From: an uncultured Mycoplasmatales bacterium
GTDB lineage: Bacteria; Bacillota_I; Bacilli_A; UBA3375
Reading direction: 5' to 3'
DNA: 64,000 nt
NCBI GenBank assembly: GCA_937936465.1
Contig: CALDDH010000009.1
Coordinates: 1-64,000, forward strand
Shown in pieces: positions 34,723-44,650 of this stretch. The notes below the pieces were generated by a model. It had not been told where the DNA came from and made no database searches. It worked only from the letters and a program-made list of their open reading frames with translations. The position numbers and the translations under genes were made by a program. Each line of letters opens with the position of its first letter. Within the stretch, counting starts at the first letter, position 1.

Positions 34723-34751
34723 ATTATAACACAATTTAATAATTAAGCCAA
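34723..34751 (-). promoter_or_regulatory. Promoter of the small RNA-HEPN module
   Basis: TTGGCT (34746-34751) and TATAAT (34723-34728) with an exact 17-base spacer. Confidence 0.8.
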
Positions 34752-34834
34752 GTGCTTTATTTAATTATTTATATTTGTTTTGTTAAGATGGATTGTTTAT
34801 TATTCAAATAAATTAAATTCATTTCAGTAATTTT

Positions 34835-35704
34835 TTAAGTTACTTTCTTTTTAAACTTAGTGAAATTAACTTCATCAACTAATACTGCACTAAATAAGAA
34901 TGTTCCACCAATTAAAATCATTGCAGTGAATGGTTCATTTAAGAATAAGATTGCAAAGAAGGCACCCCATAGTGACTCTGTTGCTAAGATAATACTACCT
35001 CTTGCTTCATCTGTATATTTAAGGCCGATGTTTTGTAATAAGAAACATAAAGCTGAAGGTATTAAACCGACCCAAATTAAGACATATATATTAACTTTTT
35101 GAATTTCACCTAACATACTTACGCCTGTTGTTGGCATTACAAGTAGTGCAAGCACACCACACACAATCATTTGACCAACTGCTAATTTAATAATATCTAC
35201 TTTCTTTGAATAATGACTAATTAAAACAATGTGTAGTGCAAAGAACATTGCTCCAATAATTGCAATTAAATCACCAAGCATCAACTCTTCAATTCCACCT
35301 GTTAATAATTGGATTCCAATTAATGTTAAGGCAACTGAAACTAAATGTTTACTTGCGATTGTTTTCTTATAAAATAAATACCCAAATATTGGTACAAAGA
35401 CAACATTAGTTCCAGTAATAAATGATACATTTGTTGTTGTTGTATAGTTCATTGCTATTGTTTGGGTCATAAACCCTAAATATAAAACTATCCCAACTAA
35501 TAGTGGACCAAGTAAATCTTGTTTTCTAAACTTCAGTCTTTTATGAAATATAATACTTAATGTAATTCCGGCAATTAAAAAACGGGCTCCTACTAATGCA
35601 TTTGGATTCATTCCTGATGTTAGCAGAACATCTGTACCTAAATATCCCAGACCCCAAAAAACTGCAGTAATCCATAAAATTATATCTGCTCTTTTCTCAC
35701 TCAT
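34835..35704 (-). CDS. EamA/DMT-family transporter
   Basis: 289 residues with ten membrane helices forming two EamA repeats. The N-terminal half has ITAVFWGLGYLGTDVLL and VGARFLIAG, the second half SALCFLLQNIGLKYTDEA and ESLWGAFFAILFLNEPF, the usual signatures of drug/metabolite exporters. The substrate is unknown. ATG 35704 has an AAGGAGAAAG ribosome site. Monocistronic. Confidence 0.9.
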   Translation of the reverse strand: MSEKRADIILWITAVFWGLGYLGTDVLLTSGMNPNALVGARFLIAGITLSIIFHKRLKFRKQDLLGPLLVGIVLYLGFMTQTIAMNYTTTTNVSFITGTNVVFVPIFGYLFYKKTIASKHLVSVALTLIGIQLLTGGIEELMLGDLIAIIGAMFFALHIVLISHYSKKVDIIKLAVGQMIVCGVLALLVMPTTGVSMLGEIQKVNIYVLIWVGLIPSALCFLLQNIGLKYTDEARGSIILATESLWGAFFAILFLNEPFTAMILIGGTFLFSAVLVDEVNFTKFKKKVT

Positions 35705-35895
35705 CTTTCTCCTTTTGTTTTTTTTATCTATTGTTATTTAATTTTAAATAAATTAATCATTGATCTATTGATATTCTTGATGATCCTATTTAAATCGATT
35801 GTCATATACAAATAATTATACTATTAATATTATATATAGATATAATTTTATTAATACTTTTATTAATGCTTGTACTAATATTTTTGACTTATATG
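35705..35895. other. Intergenic spacer with no visible gene
   Basis: Very AT-rich, 191 bases between the DMT gene start and the fetB stop; it would hold the DMT promoter. No convincing ORF or hairpin terminator seen. Confidence 0.4.
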
Positions 35896-36669
35896 CTAAT
35901 CAATATCTACTTGATGATATTGATTAATTAAATGTCTTTTCTCTAACGTTAAATAAATATGCGTTGTGAAAAATGTCCCACCTAAAATTGCAAACATAAT
36001 TGCGATTTGATATTTAATTGCAAGTAGGGGATCTACACCACTTAATATTTGACCTGTCATCATTCCTGGCAGAGCAACTAGTCCAATTGCTAGCATTGAT
36101 GTTAAGATTGGACTTAGCGCTGTTGCTAAACTTTTTTTATACGTATCTTCTAAAGCGTGGCTAGGGCTCATCCCTAAATGAATTTTACTCATGATTAGAC
36201 GCTTTTCTAATTTTAAGTTGTTATCTAGTGTATTAACTATTAAAACTAAAGCTGTTAGACTATTACCAATCATCATCCCGTATAATGGAATAACATATTG
36301 TGGATTTAATTTAACATCAGGATTAACAACAAAAAACATAAAGTATAACAATAAAGTAAATGATGTAACTAACAGGCCAATTGCTCCGTTAATTAATTTT
36401 CTTTTTTGATAGTTTACCATTTGACTTTTAAAAGTTCTAATTGCAAAAAATTGCATAATAAATATATACATGCAACCAATAACCGGTGGCAAGTAATCAA
36501 AGATAAATATTAAGATATATCCTATTAAAACTAATTGAACAGTCATCTTGATTGAAGAACGTAAAATTCTCTTCTCTAAATTATAATGATTTTTCTTACT
36601 CATAACTAATAGTAATAAGGGGATTAAACTGGCAAGTAACATTTGAAATATTGTTAGATTAATTATCAT
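35896..36669 (-). CDS. fetB: FetB-like (UPF0014) ABC transporter permease
   Basis: ~257 residues with seven or so membrane helices. Characteristic UPF0014 blocks: MTVQLVLIGYILIFIF, the ALEDTYKKSLATALSPILTSM loop and LVALPGMMTGQILSGVDPL. With the ATPase encoded just upstream it forms a metal (iron) export system that protects against oxidative stress, by analogy with E. coli FetAB. ATG 36669 overlaps the fetA end by 11 bases. Confidence 0.88.
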   Translation of the reverse strand: MIINLTIFQMLLASLIPLLLLVMSKKNHYNLEKRILRSSIKMTVQLVLIGYILIFIFDYLPPVIGCMYIFIMQFFAIRTFKSQMVNYQKRKLINGAIGLLVTSFTLLLYFMFFVVNPDVKLNPQYVIPLYGMMIGNSLTALVLIVNTLDNNLKLEKRLIMSKIHLGMSPSHALEDTYKKSLATALSPILTSMLAIGLVALPGMMTGQILSGVDPLLAIKYQIAIMFAILGGTFFTTHIYLTLEKRHLINQYHQVDID

Positions 36670-37279
36670 CACTACCTCCAATTTGATACTTACTAAACTT
36701 TGGATTATTAATTATTTTCTCATCATGGGCAATTATCACAAGTGTTTTATTACTTTCTTTAATATAGTGATACATTTTATCAATTAACTTATTAACTAAG
36801 TTACCATCAAGAGCACTAGTTGTCTCATCAAGTAAATATATTTCCTTATCTAAATATAAGGCTCTTGCTAAAACTAATCTTTGTTTTTCTCCACCACTTA
36901 ATTTATCGATTGGAAAATCAAGGTCAAGATCAAAACATGCTACTTGTAAAAATTTATTCATTTTATTTTGATCAAACTTAAGCTTTAAAATTTTTGAAAT
37001 ATATTTAAATTCGGCGCGTGGTGTATCCATAAATAATTCTTCTTGTTGTGAGACGTATCCAATTTTATTTCTAATTAATTGAGAATCTTTATTTTTAAAG
37101 TTTTCCTGATTAATTAAAATATCTCCATGGTAATTATAATCATTACCAAAGATCAAATTAAATAATGTTGATTTACCTGCACCACTACGGCCATAAATAA
37201 TACTGATTTTTCCACTTTGTAATGTCAAGTTACTGATCTTTAATATATCTTGATACTGCAAATTTTTTATTTCAATCAT
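36659..37279 (-). CDS. fetA: FetA-like ABC transporter ATP-binding protein
   Basis: 206 residues: Walker A GRSGAGKST, Q-loop VSQQEELF, signature LSGGEKQRL, Walker B IYLLDETTSALD, H-loop IIAHDEK. It overlaps fetB and starts two bases after the uvrC stop, so the unit uvrC-fetA-fetB is probably co-transcribed. Confidence 0.88.
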   Translation of the reverse strand: MIEIKNLQYQDILKISNLTLQSGKISIIYGRSGAGKSTLFNLIFGNDYNYHGDILINQENFKNKDSQLIRNKIGYVSQQEELFMDTPRAEFKYISKILKLKFDQNKMNKFLQVACFDLDLDFPIDKLSGGEKQRLVLARALYLDKEIYLLDETTSALDGNLVNKLIDKMYHYIKESNKTLVIIAHDEKIINNPKFSKYQIGGSDDN

Positions 37280-37281
37280 CT

Positions 37282-39045
37282 CTACTCCCCTTGATTTAGT
37301 TTATCGATTAATACTTTGGCAACTTTACTTGGTATTTTTAACTTGATTAAATCTTCTACTTTAGCTTTTTTTAAACTTTTAACAGTTTGATACTCTTCTA
37401 ATAAGATTTTTTTTCTTTTCAAACCTAAACCTTGGATTCCATCTAATTCAGAAATAAATAAAGATTTAGTTTCTAATTTATGGTGGAAATCAATTGCAAA
37501 GCGGTGTACTTCTTCTTGCATTTGAAATAAGAATTTATATAAGCCACTTTGTTTATCAATTTGTTTAAGTTTTTTATCTAAATTAACTATTGCTTCAGTT
37601 TGATGTTTATTGTTTTTAACTAAACCGATTAACTTTATTTTACCAATTAATTGATATTTTTCCAAGACTTCTTTTCCTATTTGGACTTGACCTTTCCCTC
37701 CATCTAAAATAATTAAGTCAGGCAAATCAATAACATGGGCTTTTTGTGGATTTAATCGACGTTCAAGTACTTCTTTCATCGATGCATAATCATCAGCCTT
37801 ATTTGCTTCTTTTATTTTATATTTACGATATAATTTTTTACTTTTAGATCCATTTTGATATGCAACTTTAACACCAATTTGACTATCTCCTGAAAAATGC
37901 GATATATCATATACTTCAATTAGCTTTAATTGGCTACTTGCAATTGCTTGGAGTTCTTTATATCCATCTTCTTTTTTACTTAATAATTTATTAGTTACTT
38001 TATCAACATTGTTTTTAAAGTATAAATTAGCATTTTCTTGAGCAATTGCAAGTAGTCCTTGATAATCAACTTTCCAATCTTTTTGCGACTTCATTAGAAA
38101 GTTATCTTCAATCAATTTAGCAAGTTCAATATCTTGACTATTAACTAAAAATAATTCTGGTTGCAAATTAGTTAAGTAGTGATTATATAAACTAGCTATG
38201 ATTTGCTGATTTATATCATCTACATAAGAGATCATCACAGTTGATAAATTGTTTACTTTTCCATCAATCACACTAATTATACCAATACTTATCCAATCAT
38301 CATCTTGATAATAGGCAATAATATCCATCGTAACTATATTTGTTAACTCAAAGACTTGATTTTCTTTATGCCAGCTAAAATCAGCTAATAATTGCTGATA
38401 TCTTTGAGCATCTTCAAACTCTAATAAGTCTGCACTTTCATGCATTTTTTTAGTAATTAATTTTTCAAGTCGTTTCATTTTATTAGTAAATAACTTTTTT
38501 ACTTGATCTTTATAACTATTTACTTCAAGTTGATCAACTTCTTTAATACAAGGAGCATAGCATTGTTTTAAGTGGTAGTAGATACATTCTTCTTTAGGCA
38601 TAACCATACATTTTCTAAACGGCACTTCTTTACCAATAACTTCAATGATTTGACTGGCAAATGAGCCTGATGGAAACGGACCAAAATAAGTACCTTTTTG
38701 TTTAGTGTTTCTAACCTTTAAAAGGCGTGGATGATCTTCATCAGTTAATAATATATATGGATACCTTTTATCATCTTTCAGTAAAATATTATATTTAGGT
38801 TGATGCTTTTTAATTAAATTATTTTCTAAAATTAATGATTCTTTTTCATTTTGCGTCACAATAAATTTAAATTCAGTTATTTCACTAACCATCTTTGTTG
38901 TCTTAATATTATTAATTCGTTCAAAATATGAGAGCATTCTCTTTTGTAAGTTTTTGGCTTTACCAATATAAATGATTGTACTATTTGAATAATATAAATA
39001 ACACCCAGGTTTTTTGGGAACTTGCGATTTAATTTGATTAATCAT
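37282..39045 (-). CDS. uvrC: Excinuclease ABC subunit C
   Basis: 587 residues, normal length. N-terminal GIY-YIG nuclease domain (KPGCYLYYSNSTIIYIGKAK), a cysteine-containing region (CMVMPKEECIYYHLKQCYAPC), a UVR domain (about 200-235), an RNase H-like 5' nuclease domain (EVYDISHFSGD, LIILDGGKGQV) and C-terminal tandem HhH motifs (SELDGIQGLGLKRKKILLEE). Makes both cuts in nucleotide excision repair with UvrAB. Confidence 0.97.
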   Translation of the reverse strand: MINQIKSQVPKKPGCYLYYSNSTIIYIGKAKNLQKRMLSYFERINNIKTTKMVSEITEFKFIVTQNEKESLILENNLIKKHQPKYNILLKDDKRYPYILLTDEDHPRLLKVRNTKQKGTYFGPFPSGSFASQIIEVIGKEVPFRKCMVMPKEECIYYHLKQCYAPCIKEVDQLEVNSYKDQVKKLFTNKMKRLEKLITKKMHESADLLEFEDAQRYQQLLADFSWHKENQVFELTNIVTMDIIAYYQDDDWISIGIISVIDGKVNNLSTVMISYVDDINQQIIASLYNHYLTNLQPELFLVNSQDIELAKLIEDNFLMKSQKDWKVDYQGLLAIAQENANLYFKNNVDKVTNKLLSKKEDGYKELQAIASSQLKLIEVYDISHFSGDSQIGVKVAYQNGSKSKKLYRKYKIKEANKADDYASMKEVLERRLNPQKAHVIDLPDLIILDGGKGQVQIGKEVLEKYQLIGKIKLIGLVKNNKHQTEAIVNLDKKLKQIDKQSGLYKFLFQMQEEVHRFAIDFHHKLETKSLFISELDGIQGLGLKRKKILLEEYQTVKSLKKAKVEDLIKLKIPSKVAKVLIDKLNQGE

Positions 39046-39058
39046 TTTACTTCCTAAT

Positions 39059-39090
39059 AAAAACTGACTTTACAATTAAGTAAAATCAGT
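39059..39090 (-). terminator. Intrinsic terminator between trxA and uvrC
   Basis: An 11-bp stem (ACTGATTTTAC / GTAAAGTCAGT, one G-T pair) is followed by TTTTTATT on the minus strand. Confidence 0.8.
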
Positions 39091-39101
39091 CTCTAGTTAT
39101 T

Positions 39102-39413
39102 TTATTGTCCATCAATCCAAGTTTGCATTTCTTCTGCTGTTTTGACACCAACTTTTTGTCCTACAACTTTTCCATCTTTTAATAATACCATTGTTGGGAT
39201 TGACATAACTTCATATTTACTAGCTATTTCTTGATTATCATCAACATTAACTTTAACTATTTGTTGCCCTGCTGATAATAATGGATCTAATTTTTCTAAT
39301 TCCGGACTTAACATTTGACATGGTCCACACCAGTCTGCATAAAAATCTACTAATGTAATACCTTCACTTGTTATTTTTTCAAAATTTTCTTGATTACCAT
39401 GTACTATTGCCAT
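39102..39413 (-). CDS. trxA: Thioredoxin
   Basis: 103 residues with the active site WCGPCQ and the cis-Pro in MSIPTMVLL. General protein disulfide reductant in the cytosol. The start has AAGGAGAAAAT upstream. It lies between acpS and uvrC, the latter being a common neighbour in Gram-positives. Confidence 0.96.
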   Translation of the reverse strand: MAIVHGNQENFEKITSEGITLVDFYADWCGPCQMLSPELEKLDPLLSAGQQIVKVNVDDNQEIASKYEVMSIPTMVLLKDGKVVGQKVGVKTAEEMQTWIDGQ

Positions 39414-39487
39414 ATTTTCTCCTTTATTAATATATTGTATATCATAACAAATTTTCAGTTGCTTTGCTTAACTTTACACAAAAATTA

Positions 39488-39808
39488 TTACTTTTTTTCT
39501 TCCCAAATAACAAATGCAACTGAGTAATCTTTTTCATGTGATAAACTTAAATGTAAATTGCTATCTTGTCTACATCTCAATTGACCATCACTTGTTTTAC
39601 AAATCTCAATTTGATTTAAGAAGTACTTCTTATTAGTTGCTTTAATAATTGCTTCTTTTAAAGCAAAGCGAGATGCTAAAAACTCGATTGCACGGTCTTC
39701 TTTTAAACTATTAAAATAGTCTTGCTCTGTGCCTACTAAAACTTTTTTAGCTATTTTTAATTTAATTCGCTTATGTGCGACAATATCTGTTCCTATACCT
39801 TTTATCAT
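39488..39808 (-). CDS. acpS: Holo-acyl-carrier-protein synthase
   Basis: 106 residues. Transfers 4'-phosphopantetheine from CoA to acyl carrier protein. Conserved IGTDIVAHKRI with the Mg-binding Asp, and ASRFALKEAIIKA with the second acidic ligand; the C-terminal LHLSLSHEKD is typical. Slightly short at the middle compared with the usual ~120 residues. It starts 20 bases after the comEC stop. Confidence 0.93.
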   Translation of the reverse strand: MIKGIGTDIVAHKRIKLKIAKKVLVGTEQDYFNSLKEDRAIEFLASRFALKEAIIKATNKKYFLNQIEICKTSDGQLRCRQDSNLHLSLSHEKDYSVAFVIWEEKK

Positions 39809-39827
39809 GTAAATATTATAACATAAT

Positions 39828-41798
39828 CTATTTAAAAGGTATTGTAATTAAACCTTCATCTTTTGTCATGTGGATTTCAACTTGATCAGATTCAAGGCGG
39901 GCAATCACTTCTGGACTTGGATGACTAAACATGTTATTGTTACCAACACTTATGAAGGCTTTGCTTGGTGTCATCAAATCTAAAAGTTCTTTGGTTGTTG
40001 AAGTTTTTGATCCATGGTGAGCTACTTTTAAATAATCAATATCTAATTGTTCAGCATTATAATATTCAACTAATTGCTGCTCTATCTCCTCTTCCATGTC
40101 ACCACTAAACATCCATTTATATTGTCCAATAACAACAGACATAACTAGCGAATTATTATTCTCATTATTACTATCAAAATTACATGGTGCGAGTACTTGG
40201 AAATTTAATTTATCAATCATTACTTGATCACCACAAGTTACGTATACTGGATTCTCTAATTCAATATTGTGATCTTGCTTTTCAAAGTTGATTGTTTGAT
40301 CAATCTCAAAGTTATTAGATACTGCTACGTATCCTCCATCATGATCTAAGTGGTAATGGGTCAAGAAAACAGCATCAAGTTTATTAACAGCTTTATATTG
40401 CATGAAATCAATTACTTCTTGGCTAGATTTTTTTGGCCCAGTATCTATTAAAATATTACCTTGATTAAATGGCATTTCAATCATTATACTATCACCTTGA
40501 CCAACATCAATTATATATACATGTCCCAGGATATTAATATTAATGAAAAAACTACTAATTGTTAATAATAAATAATATAAATATTGCTTAATAACTATTC
40601 GCTTAATAATCATTAGATATAACAAGTAAATTAATAAACAATAGTAGATAAGTACAATTATAATATTTATATGACCAATATTGACAGTGAAGATATTTAA
40701 AAAATTAGCTAGTCCTTCCATTATATGAACAATTAATAAATAGATATTTTCTAACAAATGAATATGCAATATTGCATACATAAAGCTAAGAGGTAAAAGA
40801 AAGAAAATAACAAGGGGAATATAAATAATATTTGTAAAGATTAGGAAAATATTGAAAGTATAATTCGTATTAATTAAAATTGGCAGGACACTTAAACTTG
40901 TACAGATTGAAATAACAATTGACTTCAGAAAATAATTATCAATCTTAATACTTGGACTTACTACTAATAACATAAAGGTGATGATATAACTTAATTTAAA
41001 ACCAAGTGAAAAGATTGCAAAGGGATTAATAATTAAATTAATTAGTAAAACAAAAATAAATATTTTTAATTTGCTAACTTTACCATCAAAAAGAATTTGC
41101 AAGATAATCATCATTGATGCTCTAATAACAGAGTGTCCAAGTCCCGCCATAATTGTGTATATTGGTAAAATAATTAATAAAATAAAATTGATCTTTTTCA
41201 AAGTAATATGCATTCTCGATAAGATTGCTTTTAAAAAACTGACAATTAATATGACATGTGTTCCAGAAATCGCAAACAAATGTGATACTCCTATTTGATT
41301 GTAGTTTGTATAAATATCATCATCCAGATCATTTTGACCAAATACTAAAGCATTAATATATGTTGATATATCAGGATAGATTACTTTTATTTTCTCAATT
41401 TGCTTGAAGCGAATATTTTTTAAATAATTAACTACACTAAAGTGATGTCCTCCTTTACTATATTGACTAACATCCAATTGATATGTAACACCTTCACTTA
41501 ACATATACTTTGAATAATTAAAACTTGATGGGTTATGATACTTGTTTGTAATTTTTTCAAGTTCGCTTTTGTTGATATTAAAAGTATCACCATATTTAAT
41601 ACCATAATCTTCTTGATAATTATTATAGTAAATAATTTTTGTCTTTCCATCAATAAAACTAATGTATTCATCTTCTATTACTAAATCTTTTTTAACTTCC
41701 ACCCTTTGGCTATATAGTGTGGGAATCATTAAGATTGTAAAGCGGATAATAATATAAATAATAATTAATATAATTACTAGTTTTTTATTAATTTTCAC
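39828..41798 (-). CDS. comEC: ComEC/Rec2-type DNA uptake channel
   Basis: 656 residues. N-terminal soluble domain, a Competence domain with about 8-10 membrane helices (HLFAISGTHVILIV; LGHSVIRASMMIIL) and a C-terminal metallo-beta-lactamase-like nuclease domain (IDVGQGDSIMIEMP, THYHLDHDGGY, KVAHHGSKTSTT). It carries single-stranded DNA across the membrane in natural transformation. The start overlaps the comEA stop by 4 bases. Confidence 0.95.
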   Translation of the reverse strand: MKINKKLVIILIIIYIIIRFTILMIPTLYSQRVEVKKDLVIEDEYISFIDGKTKIIYYNNYQEDYGIKYGDTFNINKSELEKITNKYHNPSSFNYSKYMLSEGVTYQLDVSQYSKGGHHFSVVNYLKNIRFKQIEKIKVIYPDISTYINALVFGQNDLDDDIYTNYNQIGVSHLFAISGTHVILIVSFLKAILSRMHITLKKINFILLIILPIYTIMAGLGHSVIRASMMIILQILFDGKVSKLKIFIFVLLINLIINPFAIFSLGFKLSYIITFMLLVVSPSIKIDNYFLKSIVISICTSLSVLPILINTNYTFNIFLIFTNIIYIPLVIFFLLPLSFMYAILHIHLLENIYLLIVHIMEGLANFLNIFTVNIGHINIIIVLIYYCLLIYLLYLMIIKRIVIKQYLYYLLLTISSFFININILGHVYIIDVGQGDSIMIEMPFNQGNILIDTGPKKSSQEVIDFMQYKAVNKLDAVFLTHYHLDHDGGYVAVSNNFEIDQTINFEKQDHNIELENPVYVTCGDQVMIDKLNFQVLAPCNFDSNNENNNSLVMSVVIGQYKWMFSGDMEEEIEQQLVEYYNAEQLDIDYLKVAHHGSKTSTTKELLDLMTPSKAFISVGNNNMFSHPSPEVIARLESDQVEIHMTKDEGLITIPFK

Positions 41799-42346
41799 AA
41801 ACTAATATATGGCTCAATGTTTTCTAAAGTAGCCGGGCCAATTCCATCAACTTCTAACAACTGATCAGTACTTGTATACAAACCATTTGATTCCCTATAA
41901 TCATAAATACTTTGGGCTTTAGTCGGGCCAATTGAAGGAATTAGTTCAAGTTCAATCACAGTTGCCTCATTTATATTGACTACTCCATCATCATTTACAC
42001 CATCTTGCTCGCATTGTTCATTACTACTTGGTACAACAATCACCATTTGGTCTGATAAAACTTCAGATAAATTAATGCATTCTTGATTAGCACCATCAAA
42101 TCCACCAGCTTTTTTAATTGCCATGTCTACTCGATCACCAATATTAAATTGATACATCCCAGGGTTGACAACGCTCCCTTTAACATCAACATAAATTTCT
42201 TGACTAGCAACACTTTGATCATCACTAGTTTCGACTACTTGATTACTTGAATCAACTTTAGATAATATTAATGTTGTAACATTAATGCTTATTATTATTA
42301 AAAAGAAAATAATCAGTGTTTTTTTATATTTAATTAATAATTCCAT
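41795..42346 (-). CDS. comEA: ComEA-type DNA-binding competence protein
   Basis: ~183 residues from ATG 42346, after GAGGTGAT. An N-terminal membrane helix (about 8-27), a SLBB-like domain (VYVDVKGSVVNPGMYQF) and a C-terminal pair of helix-hairpin-helix motifs (INEATVIELELIPSIGPTKA and LLEVDGIGPATLENI) that bind DNA outside the cell and pass it to ComEC. Operon comEA-comEC, probably continuing into acpS. Confidence 0.94.
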   Translation of the reverse strand: MELLIKYKKTLIIFFLIIISINVTTLILSKVDSSNQVVETSDDQSVASQEIYVDVKGSVVNPGMYQFNIGDRVDMAIKKAGGFDGANQECINLSEVLSDQMVIVVPSSNEQCEQDGVNDDGVVNINEATVIELELIPSIGPTKAQSIYDYRESNGLYTSTDQLLEVDGIGPATLENIEPYISL

Positions 42347-42415
42347 TTCAATCACCTCTATATATATCATTATCTTTTCATAGTATAAACACTCTTTTTT
42401 TGCTATAATTAGACT

Positions 42416-43498
42416 ATGCAGAAATATGGAATTATTTTAGAAATCAACCCATTACATAATGGCCACTTATATTTTTTAAATAAAGTTCGCAAACTTGCTC
42501 AAAATAAGCCAATAATTGCGATCATCAGTGGTAATTATGTTCAACGAGGCGAAGTCAGCACATTAGATAAATTTAGTAAAGCAAACTTATTAATTGATTA
42601 TGGAGTAAACCTTGTTGTTGAATTGCCATTTGTCTTTACAAATCAAGGTGCTGAATACTTTGCTGATCATGCAATTAATATTTTAAATGATTTAGGTATT
42701 ACTGATTTAATCTTTGGTAGTGAAACAAATGACTTAAACTATTTAAAAGAACAATCAGCAAGCTTAGTTAACAATTCATTTAAAGTTGGAATTAATAATA
42801 ATTTAAAGACTCTAAAGTCTAATGATATCTTAGCTGTTTCATACTTAAAATCAATTAAGAAAATAAACCCATATATTAAAGCTCATCCTATTAAAAGAAT
42901 AGCTAATCACTATAATGATTTAACAACAAATGATTCAAGCATTGCCAGTGCAACAGCAATTAGAAACAAATTTGATAATAACCAAGATATTGATAATTAT
43001 TTACCAGTTGATGTTTTGAAATCAATGAAAATAATTGATAATAAGTTGTTATTTAATTTATTTACAAATAATTTAAACTACGCAATCGATCACAATATTA
43101 ATATTTTCTTATCTGAAGACTGTCAATTATTATTTAAACTACAAAAATTTATTGAACAAGCAGATTCAATCGAAGAGCTAGTTAAACTAGCTAAAGATAA
43201 AAATAATTCTCAGTATAAACTAAAGCGAATAATTTTAAATACGATCTTACTCATAACTCAATATGACATCCAAATAATTATGAAAGAAAATCGATACATT
43301 AGAATTTTAGCAATCAATAACAAGGATACATATTTATTAAAAAATATAGAAAAAAAATATTACAAGTCTCAAGTCAATAATAAATTACACATTAGTAAAA
43401 TTGAACTAAGAGCAACTAAACTTTATGACCTTGTTACAAATCAAAAGACAATCAAATTGGAATATCAGAAAAAAGTAATCAAAAAGGAAAAAGCATGA
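42416..43498 (+). CDS. tmcAL: tRNA(Met) cytidine acetate ligase
   Basis: 360 residues. The nucleotidyltransferase-like N-terminal half has EINPLHNGHLYFL (HxGH-type), IISGNYVQRGE and PFVFTNQGAEYFA; the C-terminal half is helical. Uses ATP and acetate to form N4-acetylcytidine at the wobble position of elongator tRNA-Met (formerly YlbM). It is divergent from comEA, with 69 bases between their starts, and overlaps the next gene by 4 bases. Confidence 0.93.
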   Translation: MQKYGIILEINPLHNGHLYFLNKVRKLAQNKPIIAIISGNYVQRGEVSTLDKFSKANLLIDYGVNLVVELPFVFTNQGAEYFADHAINILNDLGITDLIFGSETNDLNYLKEQSASLVNNSFKVGINNNLKTLKSNDILAVSYLKSIKKINPYIKAHPIKRIANHYNDLTTNDSSIASATAIRNKFDNNQDIDNYLPVDVLKSMKIIDNKLLFNLFTNNLNYAIDHNINIFLSEDCQLLFKLQKFIEQADSIEELVKLAKDKNNSQYKLKRIILNTILLITQYDIQIIMKENRYIRILAINNKDTYLLKNIEKKYYKSQVNNKLHISKIELRATKLYDLVTNQKTIKLEYQKKVIKKEKA

Positions 43499-44574
43499 AA
43501 ATATTAATAATTTCAGCAACTTATGGAAATGGCCACATGTCTGCAACTAATTCACTTACCCAAATGCTAAATAATAACTTTAATAATATTGAAGTTATTG
43601 TCTGTTCTCCAATCGAAGAAGAAGCATACTATCTTCATAAAGTAATTAATTATTCATATAATAAATTTTATACAAAAAAATCACATATATCAAGTTTGAA
43701 ATTTATTTACAACACATCATATAAAATATTTGATAATTCAATTAGTAGTAAATTATCTAGCTTAACTGCAACTCCTTTTATTAAAAAAACAATTAATAAA
43801 TATCAACCTGATTTAATTATTCAAACTTTTCCCCTTAATACTATTAAAAAACAAAGTGTCCCTAATTTAGTTTTCATTACTGACTATGGAATTAACAAAT
43901 TGTGGATCAGTAATTTAGTTGATCATTATTTCGTAGCAACTCAAGATATGAAGATGACTTTAATGAAACATAATATTAAAGCAAATAATATTTCAATTAG
44001 TGGTATTCCAATTAGAAAGGAATTTAATCAAAAGAATAGTCAAAAGATCAATAAAAATATTTTGATTAGTTTAGGTAATAATTTAAGTTTTATTACCGAT
44101 AAGTTTATTGATCAAATTAAAGAATATAGTTTCTTAGGTTATATGTTTACAATAATTACTGGCCATAATAAAAACATGGCTATTTTATTAAATAATCGTC
44201 TTGAAAATTGCACTAACATTGATATTTTAGGCTTTGTAACTAATATGGAAGATTACTTAAATAAAGCTGATATTATTATTACTAAAGCTGGTGGTATATC
44301 AATCTCTGAAGCAATCCATAGTGAGACTCCAATGATTATTAATAAATCAATTACCTTATCAGGTCAAGAAAATTACAACTTAAAATATATTAAGCAAAAT
44401 AACTTAGGTTATATTACAACTAGTGATCAAATAATAGTAACTGCCATAAACTGCATAAATAATCTTGATGATTATAATCAACTTGTAACTAATATTCAAA
44501 ATCAGAAAATATATCACCAAGAACAATTAATCATTAAACAATTAAAAAAATATTTAGAGATGAGTAAAACATAA
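43495..44574 (+). CDS. UgtP/MGDG synthase-like glycosyltransferase
   Basis: 359 residues. GT-B fold: N-terminal SATYGNGHMSATNSLTQ and FITDYGINKLW; C-terminal donor site TKAGGISISEAIHSETPMII with a Gln-Glu-Asn region. Family members add sugars from UDP-donors to diacylglycerol to make membrane glycolipids. Overlaps tmcAL by 4 bases. A second, truncated copy of its last ~40 codons lies at 45237-45367, beyond a secreted-protein pseudogene. Confidence 0.88.
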   Translation: MKILIISATYGNGHMSATNSLTQMLNNNFNNIEVIVCSPIEEEAYYLHKVINYSYNKFYTKKSHISSLKFIYNTSYKIFDNSISSKLSSLTATPFIKKTINKYQPDLIIQTFPLNTIKKQSVPNLVFITDYGINKLWISNLVDHYFVATQDMKMTLMKHNIKANNISISGIPIRKEFNQKNSQKINKNILISLGNNLSFITDKFIDQIKEYSFLGYMFTIITGHNKNMAILLNNRLENCTNIDILGFVTNMEDYLNKADIIITKAGGISISEAIHSETPMIINKSITLSGQENYNLKYIKQNNLGYITTSDQIIVTAINCINNLDDYNQLVTNIQNQKIYHQEQLIIKQLKKYLEMSKT

Positions 44575-44591
44575 TAACTTAAGTTATTATG
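44570..44591. terminator. 22-bp perfect palindrome at the glycosyltransferase stop
   Basis: CATAATAACTTAAGTTATTATG contains the stop codon of the upstream gene (positions 44570-44591). The T-run after it is weak; it may be a terminator or a site of recombination. Confidence 0.5.
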
Positions 44592-44650
44592 CTGTTTATG
44601 TTTATACGATAATTAAAACAATCTTAATATTATTTTTTCTTATATAAGAT

